A stretch of 7,803 nucleotides of DNA, taken from contig JBMNTQ010000095.1 of NCBI GenBank assembly GCA_050945815.1, positions 1-7,803 on the forward strand, in the 5' to 3' direction. Of the stretch, positions 1 to 6,393 are shown piece by piece (within the stretch, counting starts at the first letter, position 1; every line of letters starts with the position of its first letter). Below the pieces are notes generated by a model. That model had not been told where the DNA came from and did not search any database. It was given only the letters and a program-made list of their open reading frames with translations. Position numbers and translations under genes: made by a program. Source of the stretch: JBMNTQ01 sp050945815 (GTDB lineage Bacteria > Bacillota > Clostridia > Christensenellales > JBMNTQ01).

Positions 1-2
1 CC

Positions 3-677
3 AACTTCCTAAATTGTATGGGTGCTTCTGTCAAGGGCGCCGGCACGGATGTGATTCGCATCCGGGGCGTCGAGAAGCTTCGGGGCTGCAGCTATGCCAT
101 CATCCCGGATCAGATCGAGGCGGGTACGATTATGATTGCTGCCGCCGGGACAAAAGGGGATGTGGTGGTACACAATGTTATCCCGACCCATCTAGAAGCC
201 CTGTCTGCCAAGCTGATTGAAATGGGTGCGGTGGTGGAGATCGGCGACGATTATGTCCGTGTTGCCAACGACCGCCAACTGCGCGGCGTAAATGTGCGCA
301 CGTTTCCCTATCCCGGGTTCCCAACAGACCTGCAGCAGCCCATTACCGTGCTGCTGAGTACGGCCAAGGGCACCAGCGTGGTGGTGGAAAACATATTCGA
401 GGAGCGCTACAAACACATCCATGAAATCCGCCGTATGGGCGCGAAGGTGAGCGTAGATAAGAGCGTGGCGGTGGTGGAGGGTGTCGAACGCCTTAGCGGC
501 GCGCTGGTGCGTGCCAGCGATTTGCGCGCCGGTGCGGCTTTGGTGGTGGCGGGGCTGATGGCGGAAGGAGAGACAGAGATATCCAATATCAAGTATATCG
601 ACCGGGGCTACGAGCGAATAGAGGATAAGCTGATCGCGCTGGGTGCAGATATCCGTCGTGCCATGGTGGAAGATTGA
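3..677 (+). CDS. murA: UDP-N-acetylglucosamine 1-carboxyvinyltransferase (MurA), C-terminal part, 5' end outside window
   Basis: MurA transfers enolpyruvate from PEP to UDP-GlcNAc, the first committed cytoplasmic step of peptidoglycan synthesis. The reading frame is open from base 3 and begins with NFLNCMGA, which matches the middle of MurA, so the first ATG at 18 is internal. About 224 residues are present, roughly the second half of a protein usually about 420 residues long; the catalytic loop cysteine lies outside the window. Family landmarks that are visible are DQIEAGT (codons 111-131), FPTDLQ with the Asp that acts as general base (codon 327-329), ERYKHIHEIRRMGA with the conserved Arg, and the C-terminal DRGYERIEDKL motif with its conserved Arg. 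The spacing of these motifs is normal and there is no frameshift. The gene converges on the pseudouridine synthase and ends 17 bases before a shared terminator. Identification is very secure; whether it is the MurAA or MurAB (MurZ) paralogue cannot be decided here. Confidence 0.96.
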   Translation, partial: NFLNCMGASVKGAGTDVIRIRGVEKLRGCSYAIIPDQIEAGTIMIAAAGTKGDVVVHNVIPTHLEALSAKLIEMGAVVEIGDDYVRVANDRQLRGVNVRTFPYPGFPTDLQQPITVLLSTAKGTSVVVENIFEERYKHIHEIRRMGAKVSVDKSVAVVEGVERLSGALVRASDLRAGAALVVAGLMAEGETEISNIKYIDRGYERIEDKLIALGADIRRAMVED

Positions 678-693
678 ACTAGTTTTCGTGAAT

Positions 694-735
694 AAAAAAA
701 GATGCGGGAGGGAAAAATCCTCCCGCATCTTTTTT
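694..735. terminator. Bidirectional Rho-independent terminator between murA and the pseudouridine synthase
   Basis: A perfect 11-bp stem (gatgcgggagg at 701-711 with its complement at 719-729) closes a 7-base loop. It is extended by seven A on the left (694-700) and six T on the right (730-735). Read on either strand it gives a GC-rich hairpin followed by a U tract. It lies 17 bases after the murA stop and 15 bases beyond the end of the minus-strand gene, so it can serve both convergent genes. Confidence 0.93.
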
Positions 736-750
736 GCTCGTCCAAGGAAA

Positions 751-1611
751 TTATAGGGCCACCGGGAACGTATAGTTGGCGGTGGTGATGGTGTGGTTGT
801 TGAGGTAGGATAGCCGGCTTTTTTTTGGCAGCATAAAGCGGATACGCACCGCCCACAACGCTTGGTTATGGACGTTGTATTTTTTGTTGAAGGAACGGTT
901 GCCATATTTATCGTCTCCCAGAAGCGGATGACCAATGTGTGCCAGATGCGCCCGGATTTGATGGGTGCGCCCGGTAGTCAGCTCTACTTCTGCCAAAGAA
1001 TAATCATCCTTGCTGGAGATGATTTGGTAGTTGGTGGATATGGGCACAGCGCCCTGCACCTGCTTGTCAAATATTTTCACAGTATTGCGCCGGGAATCTT
1101 TGATGAGATAGCTATTTAAAGTCCCTTTCGTACAGGACGGGCGCCCTTTGATGATACAGAGATAGCGTTTTTCTATTTCACGCTGGCGAAAGGCCCGCAG
1201 CATCTCCGAATAGGCCATTTTGTTTTTGGCAAACACAACCAAGCCGCCGGTACGTGCATCCAGGCGGTGGCAGGCAAAGACCGAACTGCCCAAGTAGTCG
1301 GAAACCTGACTTTGCAGCGTATCGCCGCTACCCACTACTTCCACCGAAATGCCTTTATTGACTACGATCAGGTTTTGATCCTCATAGGCGATATCCGGCG
1401 TCTTTCTCCCATAGACGACAGAGTCGGGCAGGTAAACTTGAAGGATATCTCCCTCCAACAGAGAGATATCATCTACCAGTCGCTTGCCGTTGAGCTTGAT
1501 ATCCTTTTCCCGTAAAGCTTTATGAACCGCGGAATAATGCAGGTTGGGAAACTTTTTTAATAGATAACGCGCCACGCGCCCTGCTCCCGCGGGGACTTTC
1601 AGCTCGACCAA
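751..1611 (-). CDS. RluA-family pseudouridine synthase with S4 domain
   Basis: The protein has 286 residues and would isomerise specific uridines in ribosomal RNA or tRNA to pseudouridine. Residues about 12-60 look like an S4 RNA-binding domain. The catalytic domain follows, with the signature HRLDARTGGL at 115-124, where Asp118 is the expected catalytic nucleophile, and the RluA-type motif TTGRTHQIRAHL at 212-223 followed by GHPLLGDDKYG at 227-237. The length is normal for the family. The start is a TTG codon at 1611-1609. It is chosen because a perfect Shine-Dalgarno core (GGAGG, 1619-1623 on the minus strand) sits 7 bases before it and the S4 domain begins soon after. The segment where many relatives have a KP-(A/Q)-G motif reads NKGISVEV here, so the exact subfamily and target site (RluD-, RluC- or TruC-like) cannot be assigned. 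A TATAAT hexamer on the minus strand at 1644-1649 is the likely promoter element. Confidence 0.93.
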   Translation of the reverse strand: MVELKVPAGAGRVARYLLKKFPNLHYSAVHKALREKDIKLNGKRLVDDISLLEGDILQVYLPDSVVYGRKTPDIAYEDQNLIVVNKGISVEVVGSGDTLQSQVSDYLGSSVFACHRLDARTGGLVVFAKNKMAYSEMLRAFRQREIEKRYLCIIKGRPSCTKGTLNSYLIKDSRRNTVKIFDKQVQGAVPISTNYQIISSKDDYSLAEVELTTGRTHQIRAHLAHIGHPLLGDDKYGNRSFNKKYNVHNQALWAVRIRFMLPKKSRLSYLNNHTITTANYTFPVAL

Positions 1612-1643
1612 ATCCGCACCTCCTTCTATTGTCTCTATACAAC

Positions 1644-1649
1644 ATTATA
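1644..1649 (-). promoter_or_regulatory. Putative -10 element for the pseudouridine synthase gene
   Basis: A perfect TATAAT reads on the minus strand, 32 bases before the TTG start. No convincing -35 hexamer lies at 16-18 bases; the nearest is CTGGCG, which is weak. It lies in the AT-rich divergent region shared with the dehydrogenase gene. Confidence 0.5.
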
Positions 1650-1679
1650 TAAACAAATGGGCAATTGCGCCAGTATTTA

Positions 1680-1708
1680 TTGTTGGTTTTGAAAGATTGT
1701 GATAAATT
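1680..1708 (+). promoter_or_regulatory. Candidate promoter for the short-chain dehydrogenase gene
   Basis: TTGTTG (1680-1685) and TAAATT (1703-1708) are 17 bases apart, each matching 4 of 6 consensus bases. A second pair, TTGTGA (1697-1702) and CATAAT (1720-1725), also 17 apart, matches better (4/6 and 5/6) but would start transcription about at the ribosome site. One of the two probably drives the gene; the sequence does not decide which. Confidence 0.3.
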
Positions 1709-1743
1709 AATACTGAAAACATAATGGAAATGGAGTTTTTAGC

Positions 1744-2616
1744 ATGAAACTGTCTGGGAAGGTCGTTCTTATTACCGGCGCTTCAAGGGGCATTGGGCAG
1801 GCAATTGCTCTGATGTTGAAGGATTACGGGCTGCACGTATACGGTACATCCAGAAGCGCGGCAACAACGCCGCTGGTCTCCGGCTTTGAGGGCGGTTTTT
1901 TCAAGATGCTGTCTATGGATGTATTGCGGAAAGAATCGATCAGCAATGCGGTGGAAGCCATTTTGGACACGGAGGGGCGGCTGGATGTTTTAATCAACTG
2001 TGCCGGAATAGGCATCGCCGGCTCGCTGGAGGATATGACGCTAGAGGAATACAACCTGCAGATGGACACCAATGTTAACGGGACACTGGCGGTGATGCGT
2101 CATGTTTTGCCGATTATGCGGCGGCAAAAATCGGGGCTGATTATCAACATCGGTTCGGTTGCGGGCTTTATCGGAATTCCCTTCCAAAGCGCATATTCGT
2201 CATCTAAAGCTGCAGTGGCTCTTTTAACCGAAGCGCTGCGGCTGGAGGTTGCGCCCTTTGGGATTAAGGCCTGCGTGGTTGAACCGGGCGATACAAAAAC
2301 CGGCTTCACGGCTGCCCGGGTTTTCTGCAAGGCTGCGCTAAACCCTGCCTACCGCGACACCTTTGAGCGCTCAGTCTATGCTATGGAGCGGGCAGAGGAA
2401 AACGGAAAAAGCCCGGACAGTGTGGCTAATGTCGTGCTGCGCCTGATAAAAAGAAAAAATCCGCCGGCGCGGGTTTGTGTTGGGGCGTCTTATAAGGCTG
2501 TACGCCTGCTAAAGCGGCTGCTGCCGGGGGCGCTGGTAGAAGCGATATTGACACAGATGTACTTGAAAGCCAAGCCTGCGCCGGAGGGCTGGGCCAGGCA
2601 ACGCGGCCTAGAATAG
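1744..2616 (+). CDS. Classical short-chain dehydrogenase/reductase (SDR), substrate unknown
   Basis: This is a 290-residue cytoplasmic oxidoreductase with a Rossmann fold. Seen in the sequence: the nucleotide-binding TGASRGIG at 11-18, NCAG at 85-88, the NVxG motif with Asn110, and the catalytic Ser138, Tyr151 and Lys155 (YSSSK). PGDTKTGF at 181-188 matches the loop after the active site. Arg37, just after the second strand (GTSR), suggests a preference for NADP(H); this is inference. The C-terminal 60 residues are basic and contain hydrophobic stretches, as in SDRs that handle lipid-like or steroid-like substrates, but this does not fix a substrate. The ATG at 1744 has GGAG 8 bases upstream and the Rossmann motif begins at the usual distance. 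The gene appears monocistronic: divergent from the pseudouridine synthase and followed by a terminator. FabG-like annotation would be over-precise because no fatty-acid genes are nearby. Confidence 0.92.
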   Translation: MKLSGKVVLITGASRGIGQAIALMLKDYGLHVYGTSRSAATTPLVSGFEGGFFKMLSMDVLRKESISNAVEAILDTEGRLDVLINCAGIGIAGSLEDMTLEEYNLQMDTNVNGTLAVMRHVLPIMRRQKSGLIINIGSVAGFIGIPFQSAYSSSKAAVALLTEALRLEVAPFGIKACVVEPGDTKTGFTAARVFCKAALNPAYRDTFERSVYAMERAEENGKSPDSVANVVLRLIKRKNPPARVCVGASYKAVRLLKRLLPGALVEAILTQMYLKAKPAPEGWARQRGLE

Positions 2617-2641
2617 CGTAGAAAGCTTGAGAATACTCTGT

Positions 2642-2679
2642 AAAAAGCCTCTGTTTTTTGCGTGAAATGGGGGCTTTTT
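2642..2679 (+). terminator. Rho-independent terminator after the SDR gene
   Basis: AAAAAGCCTC (2642-2651) pairs with GGGGCTTTTT (2670-2679) with one G-U pair, closing a loop of about 18 bases and ending in five T. It lies 25 bases after the SDR stop codon. Its position also argues that the next gene does not begin at the GTG at 2662, which is inside this structure. Confidence 0.72.
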
Positions 2680-2708
2680 CGCAAACAATCGAAGAATTGC
2701 CGCATAAA

Positions 2709-2737
2709 GGGACAGCCCGTGGGCGTATGCATAGAAT
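2709..2737 (+). promoter_or_regulatory. Candidate promoter for the M1 peptidase gene
   Basis: GGGACA (2709-2714, 4/6 to consensus) and TAGAAT (2732-2737, 5/6) are separated by 17 bases. The predicted transcript would begin about 2744, just before the GGAGGGG ribosome site at 2748-2754. It sits between the preceding terminator and the chosen start codon. Confidence 0.35.
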
Positions 2738-2760
2738 ACCAAGAATTGGAGGGGTTGTCC

Positions 2761-4221
2761 GTGAGAAAGAGATGGATTAAAGGCTTATCCCTGCTGCTGG
2801 CCCTTCTGTTGGTGCTGACCGCGCTAACGGCCTGCGGCACCCGGGAATACCCGTATATCGAGGGCCTAAATGCATATGAAATTACCCTGTCGCTGGATGA
2901 GCAAAGCAAAACGGCTCAGGTCAGTCAGAAGGTGACATACCATAACACCACCGGCCAGAATATAAACCAGCTTGTTTTTCGCGTTTATGCAGGCGCGTTT
3001 GCACAGCCAGAGACCGCACCTTTCGACATTTATGAATGGACCTATGCCTACCCGGACGGCTTTTCCCCCGGAAATATTGAGTTTTCTGCGGTTAAAATCG
3101 ACGGCGCCGATTCTACGTACGCTATTGGCGGCGAAGACAACACGGTTATGCAGTTGGATGTACCGATAGACGCGGGCAAAAGCGTGCAAGTGGAGATGCA
3201 GTATACTTTGACGCTGCCTAATAGTCCGGGCCGTTTCGGCTATGGGGAAAAGACTTATAACTTTGGCAACTGCTTTCCGATTCTCAGCGTATTTGAGGAA
3301 AACGCCTGGGATCAATCGCCCTATTCTGGCATCGGAGATCCGTTCTACAGCACTGTAGCAGACTATAGCGTATCTGTAACCTTGCCTCAGGGCATGAAAA
3401 TGGCCAGCACCGGGAAAGCCAACCTGCTGGATGAGCAGAGCAACACCTATGAGATATCCGCGCCCTGCGTGCGAGATTTTGCCCTCATAGCAGGGCATGA
3501 CTTGCAGGTTCATACGGCCTTTGTAGAGGGTGTCGAGGTGAAAAGCTATGCTTTTAGCGAGGAATACGGCAAAGATGCGCTGGAATATGCGAAAAACTCC
3601 TTGGCTGCTTTCTCAAGAATTTATGGCGCATACCCCTATCCGACTTTTTCCGTAGCGGAAGCGGATTTCTTTGTAGGCGGTATGGAATACCCTGGCCTGG
3701 TCCTGATCAGCAGCGAACTGTACAACAGTGCCTATGCTCTAGACTTGGAGTATGTCGTGGCCCACGAGGTTGCACACCAGTGGTGGTATGCCGGGGTGGG
3801 CAACAACCAGGTCAAAGAGCCTTGGCTGGACGAAGCTTTGACGGAGTATTCCACCATTCTCTATTTTGTCGATTGTCATGGCGTGGAAAATGCCGAAAAA
3901 GTTTACAACACCTACGTCCAGAGGAAAGTGGAGCGGGCGGAGGAATATATGATTATTCTGCCGGAACAGGGATTAGGCGGCGGCCTGGATGCCTTTGACA
4001 GCAATGTGCAGTATGATGCGCTGGTCTATGGCAAGGGCGCTATGATGTTCCGGGCGCTGCACAAAGAGCTGGGCGAAACTTTCGTAGAATGCATGCGGCA
4101 ATATTATGCCGAAAACCTATTCAAGGAAGCAACGATCCATACCATGCTGGACACAATCCGGACCGTTACCCAGAAGGATTATAGTGATTTCTTCGTCTAT
4201 TGGCTTTCCGGCATGGACTAA
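2761..4221 (+). CDS. Surface lipoprotein, M1-family (gluzincin) zinc metallopeptidase
   Basis: A 486-residue predicted extracytoplasmic aminopeptidase-like enzyme anchored to the membrane by lipid. The GTG at 2761 is chosen: GGAGGGG lies 6 bases upstream, and the protein then starts with a textbook lipoprotein signal of VRKRWIK, a run of leucines, and lipobox LTAC with Cys25 as the lipidated residue. Starting at 2662 would add 33 residues read through a terminator and bury the signal peptide. The mature part has a beta-rich N-terminal region (about 30-220), then the catalytic domain. GGMEYPG at 306-312 is the exopeptidase-type GxMEN-like motif. HEVAH at 335-339, 18 residues, then Glu358 gives the HExxH-x18-E zinc site. 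Tyr423 in VYGKG matches the transition-state Tyr. Compared with full-length M1 aminopeptidases the protein is short and lacks the large C-terminal helical domain. It probably trims peptides outside the cell; the substrate is unknown. Confidence 0.92.
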   Translation: MRKRWIKGLSLLLALLLVLTALTACGTREYPYIEGLNAYEITLSLDEQSKTAQVSQKVTYHNTTGQNINQLVFRVYAGAFAQPETAPFDIYEWTYAYPDGFSPGNIEFSAVKIDGADSTYAIGGEDNTVMQLDVPIDAGKSVQVEMQYTLTLPNSPGRFGYGEKTYNFGNCFPILSVFEENAWDQSPYSGIGDPFYSTVADYSVSVTLPQGMKMASTGKANLLDEQSNTYEISAPCVRDFALIAGHDLQVHTAFVEGVEVKSYAFSEEYGKDALEYAKNSLAAFSRIYGAYPYPTFSVAEADFFVGGMEYPGLVLISSELYNSAYALDLEYVVAHEVAHQWWYAGVGNNQVKEPWLDEALTEYSTILYFVDCHGVENAEKVYNTYVQRKVERAEEYMIILPEQGLGGGLDAFDSNVQYDALVYGKGAMMFRALHKELGETFVECMRQYYAENLFKEATIHTMLDTIRTVTQKDYSDFFVYWLSGMD

Positions 4222-4244
4222 ACACGCAACCATATTCTTCCTGG

Positions 4245-4285
4245 TGCGATCCATGCGGCCTGCCCTAATTGCCGCTTGGATCGCA
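4245..4285. terminator. Convergent stem-loop between the M1 peptidase and tyrA
   Basis: TGCGATCCA (4245-4253) pairs perfectly with TGGATCGCA (4277-4285); after one T-T mismatch GCGGC (4255-4259) pairs with GCCGC (4271-4275). This gives 14 pairs around an 11-base loop. It follows the peptidase stop by 23 bases and overlaps the last codons and stop of tyrA. Neither side has a good U tract (TGTTTGTCT on the plus side), so it may block exonucleases or terminate only weakly. Confidence 0.5.
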
Positions 4286-5125
4286 TGTTTGTCTGCGGCT
4301 GTATTCTCGCTTGACAGCTGTCGACTGCAAAAGTTTTTCTGCTAAGGCAGGCCGGTCCTGCTCGAGGATTTTATCCCGAAACCAAGAGAGATTGTCGATT
4401 AAGGTATCCAGCCTTTGGACAAGATAATCGGCGTTGGCAGAAAAAAGTGCCGGCCACATATGATCATTTAAAACGGCTACCCGGGTTAAATCCCGAAACG
4501 AGCCCCCCTCAAAACCGACACTGTTTAGAAAATCCGGCGTATCCGTGATGGCAGCGGCCAGAACATGGGCCATCTGACTGGTGTAAGCAATCATGGAATC
4601 ATGGAGTTCTGGGGTGGAGCGGGTGACGCGGCAGCCGAGAAAGGCGGCCATCTCACAAATCAGCGCAACTGCAGATTGAGGTGCGTTGCCCGGTGTGATG
4701 ATGTAGCGTGCACCGCGAAACAGGTCTTTATGATAGCTCTCGTGCCCCCAGGATTCACGGCCGGCCATGGGGTGGCCGCCCACGAAAGAGACGGCAGGGG
4801 GCAGGCTGCGCGCCGCTTCATGCAGCGGACGCTTAACGCCGCAAATATCGCTGAGTACGCTGCCGCTTTTCATGTGGCTCCCGATTTGGCCCATCAACTC
4901 TATTGCAGTCTCGGGATAGGTGGCCAGCAGCACCAAATCTGCCCCCTCCACTGCCAGGGCCGTATCGCCATAGCCTTCGTCAACCAGGCCGCGAGACTGG
5001 GCGAAGGTTACAGCTTTAGGATTTGGATCGGTTCCTTTAAGGGTTGCGCCGCGAAACCCCTGCAATGCCGCCGCCAAAGACGTACCCATCATGCCAAGGC
5101 CGATGATTGAAATGGTAAAGTCCAT
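4265..5125 (-). CDS. tyrA: Prephenate dehydrogenase (TyrA), single-domain form without ACT domain
   Basis: The enzyme oxidatively decarboxylates prephenate to 4-hydroxyphenylpyruvate, the tyrosine-specific branch step, in the cytoplasm. The 286 residues show an N-terminal Rossmann domain with GLGMMG at 9-14 and Asp33 after the second strand, which points to NAD+ as cofactor (inference). GGHPMAG at 116-122 contains the expected catalytic His118, SQMAHVLA at 183-190 corresponds to the substrate-side helix, and FRDLTRVA at 210-217 carries the conserved prephenate-binding Arg (Arg215). The protein ends soon after the dehydrogenase domain, so the C-terminal ACT domain found in Bacillus-type TyrA (about 370 residues) is absent. 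The ATG has GGAG 7-8 bases upstream. The gene begins 13 bases after the aroF stop, with no terminator between, so the two form one operon under the Tyr-codon leader upstream. An arogenate dehydrogenase activity cannot be excluded from sequence alone. Confidence 0.94.
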   Translation of the reverse strand: MDFTISIIGLGMMGTSLAAALQGFRGATLKGTDPNPKAVTFAQSRGLVDEGYGDTALAVEGADLVLLATYPETAIELMGQIGSHMKSGSVLSDICGVKRPLHEAARSLPPAVSFVGGHPMAGRESWGHESYHKDLFRGARYIITPGNAPQSAVALICEMAAFLGCRVTRSTPELHDSMIAYTSQMAHVLAAAITDTPDFLNSVGFEGGSFRDLTRVAVLNDHMWPALFSANADYLVQRLDTLIDNLSWFRDKILEQDRPALAEKLLQSTAVKREYSRRQTCDPSGN

Positions 5126-5138
5126 AAAAGGCTCCTTT

Positions 5139-6155
5139 CTAAACCGTTAGATGACGAAGAGAACGGTGCAGGGAGGCGATTTGCCGCATCAAATGGGCAA
5201 ACGGCTCCGGCTGAAGGGACTGCGGCCCGTCGGACAGCGCGCTCTTTGGATCGGGGTGTACCTCTATCATCAAGCCGTCCGCTCCGGCTGCTACGGCGGC
5301 CAAGGCAAGGGGTGCCACCAATGCCGCGTTGCCCGTAGCGTGGGAAGGGTCGACCACGATGGGCAGATGGCTGAGCTTTTTAACCAGGGGAATCGCGGAA
5401 AGATCCAGAGTATTGCGGGTATAGGGTTCAAACGTGCGTATGCCGCGCTCGCACAGAATCACGTTGTGGTTGCCTTGGGACATGATATATTCTGCAGACA
5501 TCAGCCATTCCTCAATAGTAGAACTGATACCCCGCTTGAGCACGACGGGAACGCTTAGCCGGCCGACTTCCTTCAAAAGATCGAAGTTTTGCATGTTGCG
5601 AGCACCTATTTGGACGCCGTCTACCAGGCCTTCAAACAGACCCACATGCTTGGGGGAGATAATTTCCGTAACAAAAGGCAGGCCGGTTTTTTCCCGGGCT
5701 TCACAAAGCAGCTCCAACCCCTCCTGCCCCAGGCCCTGAAAAGAATAGGGGGAGGTGCGGGGCTTAAAGGCGCCACCACGCAGGATATCTGCACCGGCGG
5801 CTTTTATCGACTGGGCAGTTTCGATAATCTGCTCCCGAGACTCTACAGCGCAGGGCCCCGCCAGAACCCGCAGAGAGCCGTCGCCTACGTCTACATTGCC
5901 AATTTTGATTACGCTGTTTTGCGGGTGCAGCTTGCGGTTGGCCTGCTTGAAGGGCTCCTGTACCCGCATCACCCGGTCTACCCCCGGATGCACCTGAAGC
6001 TTATTTTGGTCGATGGAGTAGGTATCGCCGATAAGGCCGATGATCATGCGGCCGGTCCCTTGGCTGACGTGGGCAGTTACGCTGAACTTTTGAATTTTTT
6101 CCAGAAGTGCGTCAATTTGTTCCTTTTTTGCGCTGGGCTCCATTACAATAATCAT
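5139..6155 (-). CDS. aroF: 3-deoxy-7-phosphoheptulonate synthase (DAHP synthase), Thermotoga-type with N-terminal regulatory domain
   Basis: The enzyme condenses PEP and erythrose 4-phosphate to DAHP, the entry to the shikimate pathway. The protein is 338 residues. Residues 1-70 (MIIVMEPSAK onward) form the ferredoxin-like/ACT-like domain that in the Thermotoga maritima enzyme mediates inhibition by Tyr and Phe. The TIM barrel follows: GPCAVES at 100-106, LRGGAFKPRTSPYSFQG at 125-141, CERGIRTFE at 235-243, DPSHATG at 269-275 and SDGPQS at 308-313. The expected metal ligands are all present: Cys102, His272, Glu298, Asp309. The start at 6155 is chosen because GGAGG at 6164-6168 lies 8 bases upstream and the N-terminal MIIVM matches the family. 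The longer open frame to 6245 would translate through the attenuator hairpin. It is the first structural gene after the leader region and is followed 13 bases later by tyrA. Dual control by tyrosine, at transcription and at the enzyme, is inferred. Confidence 0.95.
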   Translation of the reverse strand: MIIVMEPSAKKEQIDALLEKIQKFSVTAHVSQGTGRMIIGLIGDTYSIDQNKLQVHPGVDRVMRVQEPFKQANRKLHPQNSVIKIGNVDVGDGSLRVLAGPCAVESREQIIETAQSIKAAGADILRGGAFKPRTSPYSFQGLGQEGLELLCEAREKTGLPFVTEIISPKHVGLFEGLVDGVQIGARNMQNFDLLKEVGRLSVPVVLKRGISSTIEEWLMSAEYIMSQGNHNVILCERGIRTFEPYTRNTLDLSAIPLVKKLSHLPIVVDPSHATGNAALVAPLALAAVAAGADGLMIEVHPDPKSALSDGPQSLQPEPFAHLMRQIASLHRSLRHLTV

Positions 6156-6180
6156 ATTGCTTTCCTCCAAAGTATAGTTT

Positions 6181-6231
6181 TTTTGTAAAAAGAAAAAGCG
6201 CGGCGGCTTCCGATAAAAGCCGTCGCGCTTT
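6181..6231 (-). terminator. Attenuator terminator in the aroF-tyrA leader
   Basis: On the minus strand, AAAGCGCGACGGCTT (6231-6217) pairs with AAGCCGCCGCGCTTT (6209-6195) with a single A-C mismatch, around a 7-base loop. It is followed by TTCTTTTTAC (6194-6185), giving a U-rich stretch. It sits after the leader peptide stop and 13-17 bases before the aroF ribosome site, so an RNA that stops here never reaches aroF. There is no CDS end next to it other than the 31-codon leader, which is why it is read as an attenuator and not a normal gene terminator. Confidence 0.9.
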
Positions 6232-6274
6232 GAATGCGACTTCACTCAGGGACAACCCTGGCAGCTTATTCGGA
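6209..6274 (-). promoter_or_regulatory. Candidate antiterminator fold of the aroF leader RNA
   Basis: On the minus-strand RNA, UCCGAAUAAGC (6274-6264), which contains the end of the leader ORF and its stop, can pair with GCUUUUAUCGGA (6220-6209), the loop and flanks of the terminator, making about 10 pairs with two small bulges. Inside it, CAGGG-UUGU-CCCUG (6260-6247) and GUCGC (6240-6236) with GCGAC (6226-6222) can form two more helices. The outer helix and the last one both compete with the terminator stem. A ribosome at the stop codon would cover 6274-6264. This was paired by eye and not by a folding program. Confidence 0.45.
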
Positions 6275-6361
6275 GGCCCGATTGCAGCACAAATAGCTAT
6301 AGCCATAATAATAGCTATAGCCGTAGATGTTACGCCAATTTATACTGGCATGCTGCGACAT
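6266..6361 (-). CDS. Tyrosine-rich leader peptide of the aroF-tyrA operon (31 aa)
   Basis: This short gene encodes a 31-residue peptide beginning MSQHASINWRNI and continuing YGYSYYYGYSY at residues 13-23, then LCCNRASE and TAA. Seven of eleven consecutive residues are Tyr (one TAC, six TAT). The ATG at 6361 has a strong GGAGG (6369-6373) exactly 7 bases upstream, and a promoter with extended -10 lies just before. The peptide itself probably has no function as a product. Its translation would sense charged tRNA-Tyr: rapid passage to the stop codon allows the terminator at 6181-6231 to form, and stalling on the Tyr run favours the alternative fold. The downstream genes make tyrosine, which fits. 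The Tyr stretch consists of two copies of GGCTATAGCTAT separated by 6 bases. The unusual composition could otherwise be read as a chance repeat, but start, ribosome site, stop and terminator all agree. Confidence 0.88.
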   Translation of the reverse strand: MSQHASINWRNIYGYSYYYGYSYLCCNRASE

Positions 6362-6368
6362 CAGGCAT

Positions 6369-6373
6369 CCTCC
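6369..6373 (-). promoter_or_regulatory. Ribosome binding site of the leader peptide
   Basis: GGAGG reads on the minus strand 7 bases before the leader ATG at 6361. A second ATG (6368-6366) overlaps this site and is therefore not the start. Strong initiation is what an attenuator needs to couple translation to transcription. Confidence 0.85.
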
Positions 6374-6393
6374 AATGGTTGTTGATTATATGG

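Noticed and set aside
192..935. Long open frames antisense to murA and the pseudouridine synthase gene
   Set aside because: They overlap well-identified genes on the other strand, have low-complexity His/Arg-rich translations and no ribosome site.
2662..2760. Longer start of the M1 peptidase at GTG 2662
   Set aside because: It lies within the preceding terminator and would place 33 residues before a clear lipoprotein signal peptide.
4565..6188. Plus-strand open frames across tyrA and aroF
   Set aside because: They are shadows of clearly identified minus-strand genes with no recognisable domain.
6156..6245. N-terminal extension of the aroF frame
   Set aside because: It would translate through the attenuator hairpin, has no family match, and the ATG at 6155 has a proper ribosome site and the expected MIIVM start.
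6162..6387. T-box riboswitch upstream of aroF
   Set aside because: No T-box-like conserved sequence or long Stem I is visible, and the leader is occupied by a translated Tyr-rich ORF.
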